From NCBI GenBank assembly GCA_023442465.1, contig JAEZZQ010000040.1, positions 1-9,202 on the forward strand: a stretch of 9,202 nucleotides of DNA, in the 5' to 3' direction. The notes beneath the pieces were generated by a model, which was given only the letters and a program-made list of their open reading frames with translations, ran no database searches and was not told the DNA's origin. The translations under genes and the position numbers were made by a program. Within the stretch, counting starts at the first letter, position 1; each line of letters begins with the position of its first letter. Origin of the DNA: Bacillota bacterium (GTDB lineage Bacteria > Bacillota > Clostridia > Lachnospirales > Lachnospiraceae). Positions 1 through 6,428 of the stretch are shown here, in pieces.

Positions 1-30
1 CGCTGCTTCTTTCGCTGTCATATAGTCCAT
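1..30 (-). CDS. N-terminus of a probable small helix-turn-helix DNA-binding protein (partial)
   Basis: Only ten codons are inside the window, reading MDYMTAKEAA from an ATG at 28-30 on the minus strand and running off the left edge. The ATG is preceded at suitable spacing by AAGGA (plus-strand bases 38-42) and by a candidate promoter at 65-93. The opening 'YMTAKEAA' resembles the start of short MerR/excisionase-like helix-turn-helix proteins common in Clostridia and their mobile elements, where this segment leads into the first DNA-binding helix. That resemblance is from memory and covers only ten residues, so the family call is tentative. The gene has its own promoter and lies beyond a terminator-like hairpin, so it is probably not part of the recombinase operon. 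It may belong to the element or to the flanking chromosome. Confidence 0.45.
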   Translation of the reverse strand, partial: MDYMTAKEAA

Positions 31-64
31 TAAAACGTTCCTTTGCCGAATAAATATTGTATAT

Positions 65-93
65 ATTATATATCGCAACGGCGAATAAAGCAA
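65..93 (-). promoter_or_regulatory. Candidate sigma-A promoter for the left-edge gene
   Basis: On the minus strand there is a perfect TATAAT -10 box (65-70), a 17-base spacer and a weak TTGCTT -35 box (88-93, three of six consensus bases). It points to the start codon at 28-30 with a short 5' leader. The surrounding sequence is very AT-rich, which raises the chance of a fortuitous match. Confidence 0.4.
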
Positions 94-179
94 TCAGATT
101 CGTGTAAATTATGGAAATATTCACAGCATTTTGGTGAAATGGATTGAAAAATAGTAAAAAATTTGTTGAACAGAGAAAT

Positions 180-200
180 GCCGCCAACATTTGTGGCGGC
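180..200 (-). terminator. Hairpin after the recombinase operon, probable weak terminator
   Basis: GCCGCC (180-185) and GGCGGC (195-200) form a 6-7 bp GC stem with a loop of about seven bases, 14 bases beyond the stop codon of the last recombinase gene. On the minus strand it is followed by ATTTCTCTG, only a modest U-tract, so termination may be partial. The remaining bases from 31 to 214 hold the left-edge promoter and otherwise no gene that I can support. An attachment site for the recombinases could lie here, but none can be identified without the other element end. Confidence 0.5.
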
Positions 201-214
201 TTCTCCTGCTATTT

Positions 215-1864
215 TTATTCACTCGGCAGTTCCTGTTCCAATTCCATATTGTTATCAAAAGTGATTCGAATGCGGTCTGCAGATAAAACCACCACCTTGG
301 TAATAATCCCCTTGACCACATCATCACGATATTCCTTTACGCTAAGGTCAATATGTTCCAGTGTGTAAAGCAGCTCATGAATTCGGGCTTGTGTATTTTG
401 GGCAAGCATGGTCTGCTCTTGGTGTTCGCCAAGCTGACCCTGCAGCCCCTTTATTTCCGCAGCGATTTCCTCAAACTTGGCATCGAAGTAATCCGCACCG
501 GCGCTTGATTTGGAGCTGAGTTCCACCAAATCCATCATCACACTCTGCAGCTCGACGATACGGTTTTGGACAGCCGCTTCATTAAAGCTGTCATCATCCT
601 GCGTACCGATGGCCAGCCGCAGGCCTGCCTTGAGGGTTTCAATAACATCAGCCTTATCCTCATCCAGCCGGTTCAGGGCGTTGACAATTGCTTGATGTAA
701 CCGGCTTTCCTCAATGGTAGGGGATTCCTTGCAGTATTTCGTGCCGTATTCCAGTCGGTTGATACAGCGCCAGACCACCTTTTTCTTACCGTTTCTCGCC
801 CAAGTCACTCGGCGATACTGTGTACCGCAGTCACCGCAGCAAAGAAGCTCGGTCAGGGCATACTTACTGCTGTATTTTCCTTTTTCGGTTTTCACCGCTT
901 TTTTGGCTACCTTTCGCTTACCGGCTCTCCGGGCGATTTCCTCCTGCACAAGATTGAATAAATCCTTTGAAATAATCGGCTCATGGTTCCCGGTAACATA
1001 ATACTGCGGGATTTCACCGTTGTTTTTCCGGGTTTCCTTGGTTAAACAATCCACCACATAGGTTTTTTGTAGCAGGGCATCCCCGATGTATCGCTCGTTG
1101 CGAAGCATATATTGCAGTGCGCCGATTGACCATTCTGTGTTGCCGGTGGGTGAAAGGATGTTGTCTGCCTCTAGCGACTCCTTTATTGTTCGGACGCTGG
1201 CACCGGAGTAATAGCTTCTGAAAATCCGTTTTACGATTTCTGCTTCCTCCGGCACGATCTTGGGCTGACCGTCCTCACCTTTTTCGTAACCCAGCAGGCG
1301 GGAGTATTGAAATGGCACCTTTCCACTTTTGAAGCTCTGGCGCTTGCCCCATGTGACGTTGCGGCTGATGGATTCACTCTCAGCCTGCGCAAAGCCGCTG
1401 AGGAAGCACAGCGCCATTTCACTGGCCATCTCCATTGTGTTGATGCCCTCTTTTTCAAAAATAATGGGGATACCCTTTGCCTTGAGCTTGCGGATATATC
1501 CGATGGCATCCAGCGTGTTTCTGGAAAACCGGGAGACGGATTTGGTCAGCACCATGTCGATTTTACCTTTTTCACACAGTGCCATGAGCTTGAGAAACTC
1601 GGTACGCTTTTTGGCGCTGGTTCCGGTGATGCCCTCATCGGCAAAAATACCGGCAAGCTCCCAATCCTTGTTTTTGCTGATTTTATCGGTATAATAAGCA
1701 ATCTGCGCAGCGTAGCTGGACTGCTGTTCTTCCTGTTCGGTACTGACCCGGCAGTAGGCCGCCACACGCAGCTTTCTCTTTCTGGCATTGGGCTTGGTTA
1801 AAAGAATGTTGGCGGGGATTATATCGACCCTTTTCTGTAGGGGTGTTAAAGTTTGCATCTGCAT
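215..1864 (-). CDS. Large serine recombinase, full length (third in the cluster)
   Basis: Large serine recombinase of about 549 residues, expected to cut and rejoin attachment sites during integration or excision. The N-terminal resolvase domain carries YCRVS with the nucleophile Ser at about residue 41, the DEGITGT motif near 76-82 and the KSVSRFSRN motif with two conserved arginines near 112 and 115. A 'Recombinase' domain follows (about 190-300, including NERYIGDALLQK). Next is a zinc ribbon with CGDC and two later cysteines, then a long charged region likely to form a coiled coil. I place the start at ATG 1862-1864, where AGGAG stands 8 bases upstream. The upstream ATG at 1910-1912 would overlap the preceding gene by 43 bases. 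It begins five bases after the stop of the catalytic-domain-less recombinase gene. No frame break or missing key residue is seen. Confidence 0.9.
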   Translation of the reverse strand: MQMQTLTPLQKRVDIIPANILLTKPNARKRKLRVAAYCRVSTEQEEQQSSYAAQIAYYTDKISKNKDWELAGIFADEGITGTSAKKRTEFLKLMALCEKGKIDMVLTKSVSRFSRNTLDAIGYIRKLKAKGIPIIFEKEGINTMEMASEMALCFLSGFAQAESESISRNVTWGKRQSFKSGKVPFQYSRLLGYEKGEDGQPKIVPEEAEIVKRIFRSYYSGASVRTIKESLEADNILSPTGNTEWSIGALQYMLRNERYIGDALLQKTYVVDCLTKETRKNNGEIPQYYVTGNHEPIISKDLFNLVQEEIARRAGKRKVAKKAVKTEKGKYSSKYALTELLCCGDCGTQYRRVTWARNGKKKVVWRCINRLEYGTKYCKESPTIEESRLHQAIVNALNRLDEDKADVIETLKAGLRLAIGTQDDDSFNEAAVQNRIVELQSVMMDLVELSSKSSAGADYFDAKFEEIAAEIKGLQGQLGEHQEQTMLAQNTQARIHELLYTLEHIDLSVKEYRDDVVKGIITKVVVLSADRIRITFDNNMELEQELPSE

Positions 1865-1869
1865 GGCGG

Positions 1870-2721
1870 TTACTCCTTTCCAATCAGCTTTCCGTTTATC
1901 ATCCGCAGCCACAAGCTGCCGTCCGCATCAATGACCACCTGTTTGACGGTATCCTCAAATAATCGGATTGAGAAAGCCACCAGCGGTGGCTGTTTCTCGA
2001 ATATCGCCAGCAACCGGCGGGTTAAGTATTCCGGCTCCGTATCGGCACAGGCCTCATATTTTGCAGCGGCACATCCGAATATCAGCAGCTTGATATAATC
2101 ACTGTCCACTTCGCTTTTTTCAAGCTCCCGGCTGATGTGGTTCTCCGTCCGGGCAACATCAAGGGAATAGTTCTCCTGATGCGGTGAGGAAAACTCCAGC
2201 AAGTTCGGCTCACGGATGATGGTGTTCAGGATTGCTGTTACGTTCTCCAGCAGGGCTTGATCGGTAATGCGCTTGGGGGTAATGCGCCCCTCGGCGGAGC
2301 AGCACCACGCTTCATAATTCTTGCTTCTGCCATCCCTTTTGTATTTGGCTCCACAAACCCTACAAATCGCCTTACTGCGGATGCTGTCCAGTTCCTCGGA
2401 TAGAGGCTCCCCTTGGATTTTCTGCCCGATCAGGGCGGTCACAGTCCCGAACGTATCGACAGGGATAATCGGCGGGAAGTCATCCCTGCCGCAGTAGCGG
2501 GAATTCTCCAGCATCCGCTTGACCATGTGCTTGTTCCAGTCGGTGCGGTTCTCTATATAGGAGATTCCTTGGGCGGTGAGGCTTTCGGCAATCCGGCGAT
2601 AGGACATTCCGGCTTGGTAATCCTCGAAAACCTGCCGTACCACAGCGACCTCCGCTTCATGGATGCACAGCACACCATTTTGGATGTGGTAGCCGAAAGG
2701 AAGGTATCGGTTTTTCTTCAT
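1870..2721 (-). CDS. Recombinase-family protein lacking the catalytic domain (second in the cluster)
   Basis: A 283-residue protein that begins directly in the 'Recombinase' DNA-binding domain: 'PFGYHIQNG...EAEVVRQVFEDYQAGMS' type sequence in residues 8-40, then RRIAESLTAQGI and SRYCGRDDF. It continues into a zinc ribbon with CRVC (120-123) and paired Cys 140-141, and a C-terminal helical region. The N-terminal Ser-nucleophile domain is absent. It is not a broken remnant: its ATG overlaps the TGA of the upstream recombinase as ATGA, and AAGGAGG lies upstream inside that gene, so it is built to be translationally coupled. It probably binds attachment-site DNA or assembles with the two full-length recombinases as a directionality or accessory subunit. 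That role is inferred from the domain content and the gene packing. Confidence 0.8.
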   Translation of the reverse strand: MKKNRYLPFGYHIQNGVLCIHEAEVAVVRQVFEDYQAGMSYRRIAESLTAQGISYIENRTDWNKHMVKRMLENSRYCGRDDFPPIIPVDTFGTVTALIGQKIQGEPLSEELDSIRSKAICRVCGAKYKRDGRSKNYEAWCCSAEGRITPKRITDQALLENVTAILNTIIREPNLLEFSSPHQENYSLDVARTENHISRELEKSEVDSDYIKLLIFGCAAAKYEACADTEPEYLTRRLLAIFEKQPPLVAFSIRLFEDTVKQVVIDADGSLWLRMINGKLIGKE

Positions 2722-4292
2722 CGCCCGAACACCTCCTTGGGCAGCTGTTCGGTAAAGGCAAAACTGCCGATCAGGCAGAATTTCAGCTTATCCTGCTCGG
2801 TAACAACAATCTGATTGACAATGCTGTGAAACAGGGTTTCGTCAAAATTGGTCAGGTACGGTGCTCCTTGTTCCATCAGCTCAATCAGCAGCCTGCAATC
2901 GGAAATCATCTCATCGTCCGCATCGCTTTCCAGCATTCTGCGGCGGTTGCGCTTCAAAAGGTCGAGCTGCTGGTTGATTTCATTGGTTTTCTGCATAAAA
3001 ATAGCAGAGTCCATGTAACCTTTCGTCCTGAGACGATTCAGTACCAGACTCTGCTTGGTGAGTTCCGCTATTTCCTTATTGATGCTTCCGACTTTCACAT
3101 CGCTCATGGTAATTTTGGATTTGAGATTCATCAGCTCTGTTAAAGCAGAGGAGAGAATATAGAGGCTGTTCTGTTTTAGCTTGTTAACCATTCGAATAAA
3201 GGCTTGTATGATGGCATCTTCCCGGATTTGACGGATTTCGCACAGCTCCTTACTGCGGAAGTGTGTGTGGCAGACCCAATAGGTCTTGCCGTTGGTCACC
3301 CTGCGGGAGAAGCTCGTACCGCATTTCCCGCACTTGATTTTTTGTGAGAAAGCGTACTGCCTGCCATGCCCCTTGCTTGGGCAGAGGGCGTTACGGGCTT
3401 TCATCAGCTGCTGCGCTCGCTCAAATTCCGACCGGCTGATGAGCGGCTCATGGGAGTCGGTGATATAATAGCGGTCACGCTCGCCCTTGTTGCTCTTTGT
3501 TTGAAAGGGCATGGTATCGGTGGTGTAGGATTTCTGCAGCAGGGCATCGCCAATGTAACGCTCGCTTTTGAGGATATAGCTGACGGAGGTATAAAGCCAG
3601 CTGACTTCTCCATTTTTGCAGGGGATGCCCTCGGCATTCAGCTCGGCTGCGATCTGATCCATACTTTTTCCGGAGAGGTAGTTTCCAAATATCCGGCGCA
3701 CTACTGGGGCTTCCTTGGGATTGGGAATCAGCGTATTGTCTACAAGGTCGTATCCGTAGGGGGCGCAGCAGCAAGTGAAGCTGCCATTCTGCATCCTACG
3801 GGCGTAGCTCCAGCGCATATTGTTGGAGATGGAGGTGGATTCCTCCTGAGCGATGGAGCTGAAAGCTCCGATCATCATCTCATCGTGCATATCTGCTGTC
3901 TTGAGGCCATCTTCCTCAAATTCCACCTCGATACCGAGGGCTTTCAGCTCCCGGACGGTGGAGAGGCAGTCGTGGATGTTCCTTGCAAACCGGGAAACGG
4001 ATTTTACAAGGATGCGGTCGATTTTGCCCTTTCTGCAGTCGGAAAGCATCCGTTGAAATTCATCCCGCTTATCCGACCGGGTTCCGGTGATGCCCTCATC
4101 GGCGTATATGTCCACCAGCTCCCATTCGTCATTTCCGGCAATCAGGGAAGTGTAATGCTCCATTTGCACGGAAAAGGAATTCAGCTGATCTACCGAATCG
4201 CTACTGACTCTGGCGTAGGCGCAGACACGCAGTTTGGGCGGTGCATAACGGTAAATGGCGTTTACCGGTTCAATAACCTGTACCTGCGGCAT
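2718..4292 (-). CDS. Large serine recombinase, full length (first in the cluster)
   Basis: A 524-residue large serine recombinase. The catalytic domain shows YARVS with Ser at residue 30, DEGITGT at 65-71 and KSVSRFARN at 97-105. The 'Recombinase' domain follows with YLSGKSMDQIAAELNAEGI and SERYIGDALLQKSY. A zinc ribbon (CGKC, then WVCH and LCE) and a long Lys/Leu-rich probable coiled coil come next. The start is ATG 4290-4292 with AGGAGG seven bases upstream. It is clearly paralogous to the third recombinase gene in the cluster. DNA identity is retained over short catalytic stretches, for example 24 identical bases at 4080-4103 and 1619-1642 coding for DEGITGT. Its start codon lies inside a 20-codon upstream ORF (4262-4324), and a hairpin precedes that, so expression may be post-transcriptionally controlled. 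It probably forms the active recombinase together with its neighbours. Confidence 0.9.
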   Translation of the reverse strand: MPQVQVIEPVNAIYRYAPPKLRVCAYARVSSDSVDQLNSFSVQMEHYTSLIAGNDEWELVDIYADEGITGTRSDKRDEFQRMLSDCRKGKIDRILVKSVSRFARNIHDCLSTVRELKALGIEVEFEEDGLKTADMHDEMMIGAFSSIAQEESTSISNNMRWSYARRMQNGSFTCCCAPYGYDLVDNTLIPNPKEAPVVRRIFGNYLSGKSMDQIAAELNAEGIPCKNGEVSWLYTSVSYILKSERYIGDALLQKSYTTDTMPFQTKSNKGERDRYYITDSHEPLISRSEFERAQQLMKARNALCPSKGHGRQYAFSQKIKCGKCGTSFSRRVTNGKTYWVCHTHFRSKELCEIRQIREDAIIQAFIRMVNKLKQNSLYILSSALTELMNLKSKITMSDVKVGSINKEIAELTKQSLVLNRLRTKGYMDSAIFMQKTNEINQQLDLLKRNRRRMLESDADDEMISDCRLLIELMEQGAPYLTNFDETLFHSIVNQIVVTEQDKLKFCLIGSFAFTEQLPKEVFGR

Positions 4293-4324
4293 GGCGGCAC
4301 CTCCTTTGGTTTTTGTGTTTTCAT
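4262..4324 (-). CDS. Possible 20-aa upstream ORF overlapping the first recombinase start
   Basis: ATG at 4322-4324 follows AAAGGAG with about 9 bases of spacing, as good a ribosome binding site as those of the real genes here. It encodes MKTQKPKEVPPCRRYRLLNR and stops at 4262-4264, about 30 bases inside the recombinase gene in another frame. The codons for Lys-Glu-Val contain the AAGGAGG that serves the recombinase. A ribosome translating this peptide would pass over the recombinase initiation site and end just inside it, so it could couple or repress recombinase translation. No similarity is recognised, and translation is not proven. Confidence 0.4.
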   Translation of the reverse strand: MKTQKPKEVPPCRRYRLLNR

Positions 4325-4339
4325 GTGTGGCGGCTCCTT

Positions 4340-4379
4340 TCGTGTGAGTTCAATACCTTTTCAGTATTAGCACACACGA
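4340..4379 (-). promoter_or_regulatory. Two-part inverted repeat in the leader of the recombinase genes
   Basis: TCGTGTG (4340-4346) pairs with CACACGA (4373-4379). Nested inside it, AATAC (4352-4356) pairs with GTATT (4364-4368) around a seven-base loop. On the minus strand this hairpin ends right before the AAAGGAG of the 20-codon upstream ORF. There is no U-tract, so it is more likely a leader structure or operator than a terminator. No convincing promoter is seen in the 124-base gap between the SHOCT-like gene and the recombinase. Confidence 0.45.
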
Positions 4380-4416
4380 TACCACATAGATGCAGACATA
4401 GCTATCACTATTTCCA

Positions 4417-4572
4417 CTAAATAATCCGAAGCCTCGGCTTGTACTTTTCGACCACAAATCCATCTGCAATTTCAAATTCCTTAAGGCTGATTTTGCCCTG
4501 CTCCAGAAGATAGGTGAGGAAATTGTGCGCCATTAAATAACGCACTTCATTGACCGGTTCTGTTTTCGTCAT
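4417..4572 (-). CDS. 51-aa SHOCT-like small protein
   Basis: An ORF of 51 codons with ATG at 4570-4572. GGAGG is 7 bases upstream and overlaps the TAG stop of the preceding resolvase-like gene (11-base gap), so the two are likely co-translated. The protein has an N-terminal Thr/Glu stretch and then LTYLLEQGKISLKEFEIAD, which fits the short helical SHOCT pattern (Leu-rich helix, '-G-IS/T-EEF-'). It ends with VVEKYKPRLRII. Small SHOCT-like proteins ending in a 'EKY(K/R)P' tail are, from memory, frequent companions of clustered serine recombinases in Firmicute elements. The molecular role is unknown; oligomerisation or a recombination accessory function is possible. No membrane segment or signal peptide is visible. 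Confidence 0.7.
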   Translation of the reverse strand: MTKTEPVNEVRYLMAHNFLTYLLEQGKISLKEFEIADGFVVEKYKPRLRII

Positions 4573-4583
4573 AGCATTTCCTC

Positions 4584-4955
4584 CTATCGCAATTGAAACG
4601 GCGGCATTGCAAAATCAGACAGCTTGATTTCTCCCTCCATCGGGGAATAGATGTTGATCCCGCAGCCGCTGATTGTTTGAATAAAGTTCATGGTCTTTGC
4701 CGTATCTCGCCCGATTCGGCTCACCGAATCCACCAGCAGAACCTGAAAGCTCCCTGCTTTTGCCGCTTCCAGAACAGCCTGCAGACCGGGACGGTCGAAG
4801 TTCAGGCCGCTGCCCAAATCCTGAGAAGAACCTACAACGGTAAATCCCATCTGTTCGGCATAGGTTTCCAGTCTTTCATATTGCCCTTTCAAAGCGCCGT
4901 GGATATCTTCCGGCGCATCGATGCGGCAATAATTCCATGCGGATTTCTTATTCAT
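4584..4955 (-). CDS. Resolvase-fold protein with a substituted catalytic serine
   Basis: A 123-residue protein consisting of a single resolvase/invertase-type N-terminal domain. It begins AWNYCRIDAPED, where active recombinases have YxRVS. Asp13 therefore stands where the nucleophile Ser is expected, although Arg11 is kept. The helical region GQYERLETYAEQMG, the FDRPGLQAVLEAA segment and LLVDSVSRIGRD with Arg80 and Arg83 are all recognisable. No DNA-binding domain follows. The start ATG 4953-4955 has GGAGG 8 bases upstream. The gene begins 15 bases after the mazF-like stop and runs into the SHOCT-like gene. It is very probably unable to form the phosphoserine bond and may instead dimerise with the active recombinases or regulate them. 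The intact reading frame and operon position argue against a decaying pseudogene. Confidence 0.8.
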   Translation of the reverse strand: MNKKSAWNYCRIDAPEDIHGALKGQYERLETYAEQMGFTVVGSSQDLGSGLNFDRPGLQAVLEAAKAGSFQVLLVDSVSRIGRDTAKTMNFIQTISGCGINIYSPMEGEIKLSDFAMPPFQLR

Positions 4956-4970
4956 AAAAAATGCCTCCTT

Positions 4971-5351
4971 TCACAATCTCAGGCTCATTTGCGGTTCCGG
5001 CAGCAGGGCATTCAGACCAAAGCTCACGGCTAAGGCTTCATTGACTTGCTGCATCTGTGAATCATTCAAATGGCCTATGTACTCACGCAGACGGGAACGG
5101 TCAATGGTTCGTACCTGCTCTAAAAGCACAAGAGAATTCTGCCGCAGGCCATACTGTTGGCTGCACAGCCGGATGTGGGTAGGCAGATGACCTTTTTCAG
5201 TGCGGCTGGTGATGGCGGCCACAATAACGGTAGGGCTGTAGCGGTTGCCGATATTGTTTTGGACAATCAAAATCGGCCTTATCCCGCCCTGTTCGCACCC
5301 GACAACAGGGGTTAAGTCGGCATAGAACATATCGCCTTTATAAATACGCAT
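4971..5351 (-). CDS. mazF: MazF/PemK-family (EndoA-like) mRNA interferase
   Basis: A 126-residue protein closely resembling Bacillus EndoA/MazF, an endoribonuclease that cuts single-stranded mRNA at short motifs. Visible family features are GDMFYADLTPVVG, EQGGIRPILIVQN, the SPTVIVAAITS strand and LLEQVRTID. Arg25 and Thr48 sit at the positions of the EndoA catalytic Arg and Thr, so the enzyme looks intact. It has a C-terminal tail of about ten residues beyond the usual end. ATG 5349-5351 follows GGAGG with 8 bases of spacing. No MazE-type antitoxin gene lies on either side: upstream is a long gene-free stretch and downstream is the resolvase-like gene. It could stabilise the element as an orphan toxin, act as a regulator of element mRNA, or depend on an antitoxin encoded elsewhere. 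Confidence 0.9.
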   Translation of the reverse strand: MRIYKGDMFYADLTPVVGCEQGGIRPILIVQNNIGNRYSPTVIVAAITSRTEKGHLPTHIRLCSQQYGLRQNSLVLLEQVRTIDRSRLREYIGHLNDSQMQQVNEALAVSFGLNALLPEPQMSLRL

Positions 5352-5397
5352 TTCGCATTCCTCCTTTTTATGAAATCAGTGTTATACCACAAGGATA

Positions 5398-5445
5398 AGG
5401 ACAGCCGCCGATTGTGACCGGGTTTACCCGCAGGGCGGCTGTCCT
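5398..5445 (-). repeat. Strong hairpin just upstream of the mazF-like gene
   Basis: A perfect 12-base inverted repeat, AGGACAGCCGCC at 5398-5409 against its complement at 5434-5445, encloses a second small repeat CGGGT (5419-5423)/ACCCG (5426-5430). It lies 46 bases upstream of the toxin start codon. On the minus strand it is followed by TTATCCTTG rather than a clean U-run, so it could be a weak terminator, a processing site or the 3' end of a structured RNA. Confidence 0.65.
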
Positions 5446-5972
5446 CATAGTTTCTGATATAACAAAACTCTTGTTCTTCGTTTTCTGCTGCTTCTATTCG
5501 ACACTACTCCCCGAAGCAGAACACCACAGGCCGAGTGCCTGCGGCATAAGGACGGTTTCGTCCTTTGGGCAGTCAGCTTAAACCAGCCTTGGTTATTGGC
5601 TGTCATGGGACTCTCACCCCCGCCGGGTTCTCCGGCGGCTGCACCCATTGCGATGTCTGTGGCTGTGCAGAAGTATCATTGTAGGCTGTTCAGGTCATGG
5701 CAGGGCAATCCACCACAGATTGCTTCTCGGACGGACAATTCTCGCTTGGCACCTTTGATGCTATCGTGTTGACGGATAGCTCTGACCTATCCGCAGATGG
5801 TCTTGGCGTGTCCTCCGAAGCCGCTTTCCCCTCATCGGAGCTGAACAGCTAACGTATTTAAGCTGCTGGATATGACCGAATGGTTTCGGTGTTTTTCAAG
5901 GAACATGGGAGAGATAGAAAAATCCCCCTCACTTACTTCCACGCTGGGAACGCATTCTGCACACCCTAAAAA
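5398..5972 (-). ncRNA. Gene-free, hairpin-rich region: candidate structured RNA
   Basis: About 575 bases between the sigma and mazF-like genes carry no convincing gene, but many short-range inverted repeats with small loops. Examples are 5488-5494/5513-5519, 5527-5531/5537-5541, 5548-5554/5559-5565, 5620-5626/5632-5638 (all-GC stem of 7), 5705-5710/5718-5723, 5773-5779/5787-5793, 5813-5818/5835-5840, 5846-5850/5861-5865 and 5875-5880/5885-5890, plus the hairpin at 5398-5445. Base composition is richer in GC than the flanking AT-rich leader DNA. Its setting in a minus-strand operon suggests minus-strand transcription, but the strand is an inference. I do not recognise an Rfam family. Large ornate RNAs of Firmicute mobile DNA (ROOL/GOLLD type) are the kind of object to compare with. 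The exact ends are unknown. Confidence 0.4.
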
Positions 5973-6425
5973 TCAAATTTCTTCAAATAATTTTTTCAGC
6001 TTGCTTAAGATACGCAGCTTGCGCTTATGAACAGCATTGTGATAGATGCCCTCTAAAGCCGCTATTTCACGTTCTGTTTTTTCTAAAAAATACAGCTGCA
6101 CGATCAGATAACGTTCATCTTCAGCAAGCAGCTGCAGAGCTTCGTGTAGCTGTTTGTACATAATTTTGCAAATAACCTCATCCTCCACAGAGGGCTGGTC
6201 AGCGGGAAACTGCTTGTCAATGGATAGCAGTCGCTCCCATGAGTCCTCCCGGCTGGGTACATAGGTGACTGCTTTGTTTCTCTGATTGACTCGGATGTGT
6301 TCTGACTTGAGGTCATATTCCTGATACTGCATCTTGCGCTCGGTCTGTCTTAGCACCGCAATAACTTCTTCGCTGGCATCAGGATACATTTTCCTGAAAT
6401 CCGGCATGATACATTTCTTTGACAT
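5973..6425 (-). CDS. Sigma-70 region 4-type regulator of mobile elements
   Basis: A 150-residue protein starting MSKKCIMPDFRKMYPDASEE. The C-terminal third, from about residue 95, is a sigma-70 region 4-like helix-turn-helix: EDERYLIVQLYFLEKTEREIAALEG followed by the recognition-helix segment HNAVHKRKLRILSKLKKLF. No region 2 is obvious. Short sigma-like proteins of this kind (compare Orf7 of Tn916-type elements) are thought to switch on element transfer or recombination genes. I chose ATG 6423-6425 because GGAGG lies 8 bases upstream and the sequence then matches the family start. The same frame stays open up to a TTG at 6615-6617, but this would read through a terminator hairpin. Expression is probably regulated by the upstream attenuator and by a hairpin over the ribosome binding site. 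Confidence 0.8.
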   Translation of the reverse strand: MSKKCIMPDFRKMYPDASEEVIAVLRQTERKMQYQEYDLKSEHIRVNQRNKAVTYVPSREDSWERLLSIDKQFPADQPSVEDEVICKIMYKQLHEALQLLAEDERYLIVQLYFLEKTEREIAALEGIYHNAVHKRKLRILSKLKKLFEEI

Positions 6426-6428
6426 ATG

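Noticed and set aside
1307..1801. Plus-strand ORFs opposite the third recombinase
   Set aside because: Shadows of the GC-balanced recombinase coding sequence; no ribosome binding sites or domains.
1865..1912. Earlier start for the third recombinase at 1912
   Set aside because: It would overlap the preceding gene by 43 bases with no ribosome binding site; ATG 1864 has AGGAG at proper spacing.
1870..2721. Middle recombinase as a truncated pseudogene
   Set aside because: Its start is embedded in a coupled ATGA overlap with a ribosome binding site and the frame is intact, so a designed short protein is more likely.
3366..4370. Long plus-strand ORF of 334 codons opposite the first recombinase
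   Set aside because: It is antisense to a gene with clear catalytic motifs and a strong ribosome binding site, and its product shows no family features.
5445..5648. Minus-strand ORF of 67 codons in the same block
   Set aside because: Low-complexity, Arg/Ser/Gly-rich product with no recognisable family and no good ribosome binding site; it overlaps the strongest hairpins.
5697..5852. Plus-strand ORF of 51 codons from ATG 5697 within the gene-free block
   Set aside because: The protein looks plausible in composition, but there is no ribosome binding site, it opposes the operon, and it lies across several hairpins; kept as non-coding.
5398..5972. Group II intron or its remnant
   Set aside because: There is a GUGUG and a GUGAGAGUCC-like piece on the minus strand, but no domain V hairpin in the right place and no reverse transcriptase gene.
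5398..5972. Type III antitoxin tandem repeats
   Set aside because: I looked for short tandem repeats ahead of the MazF gene; only an isolated 8-base repeat (5434-5441 and 5634-5641) is present.
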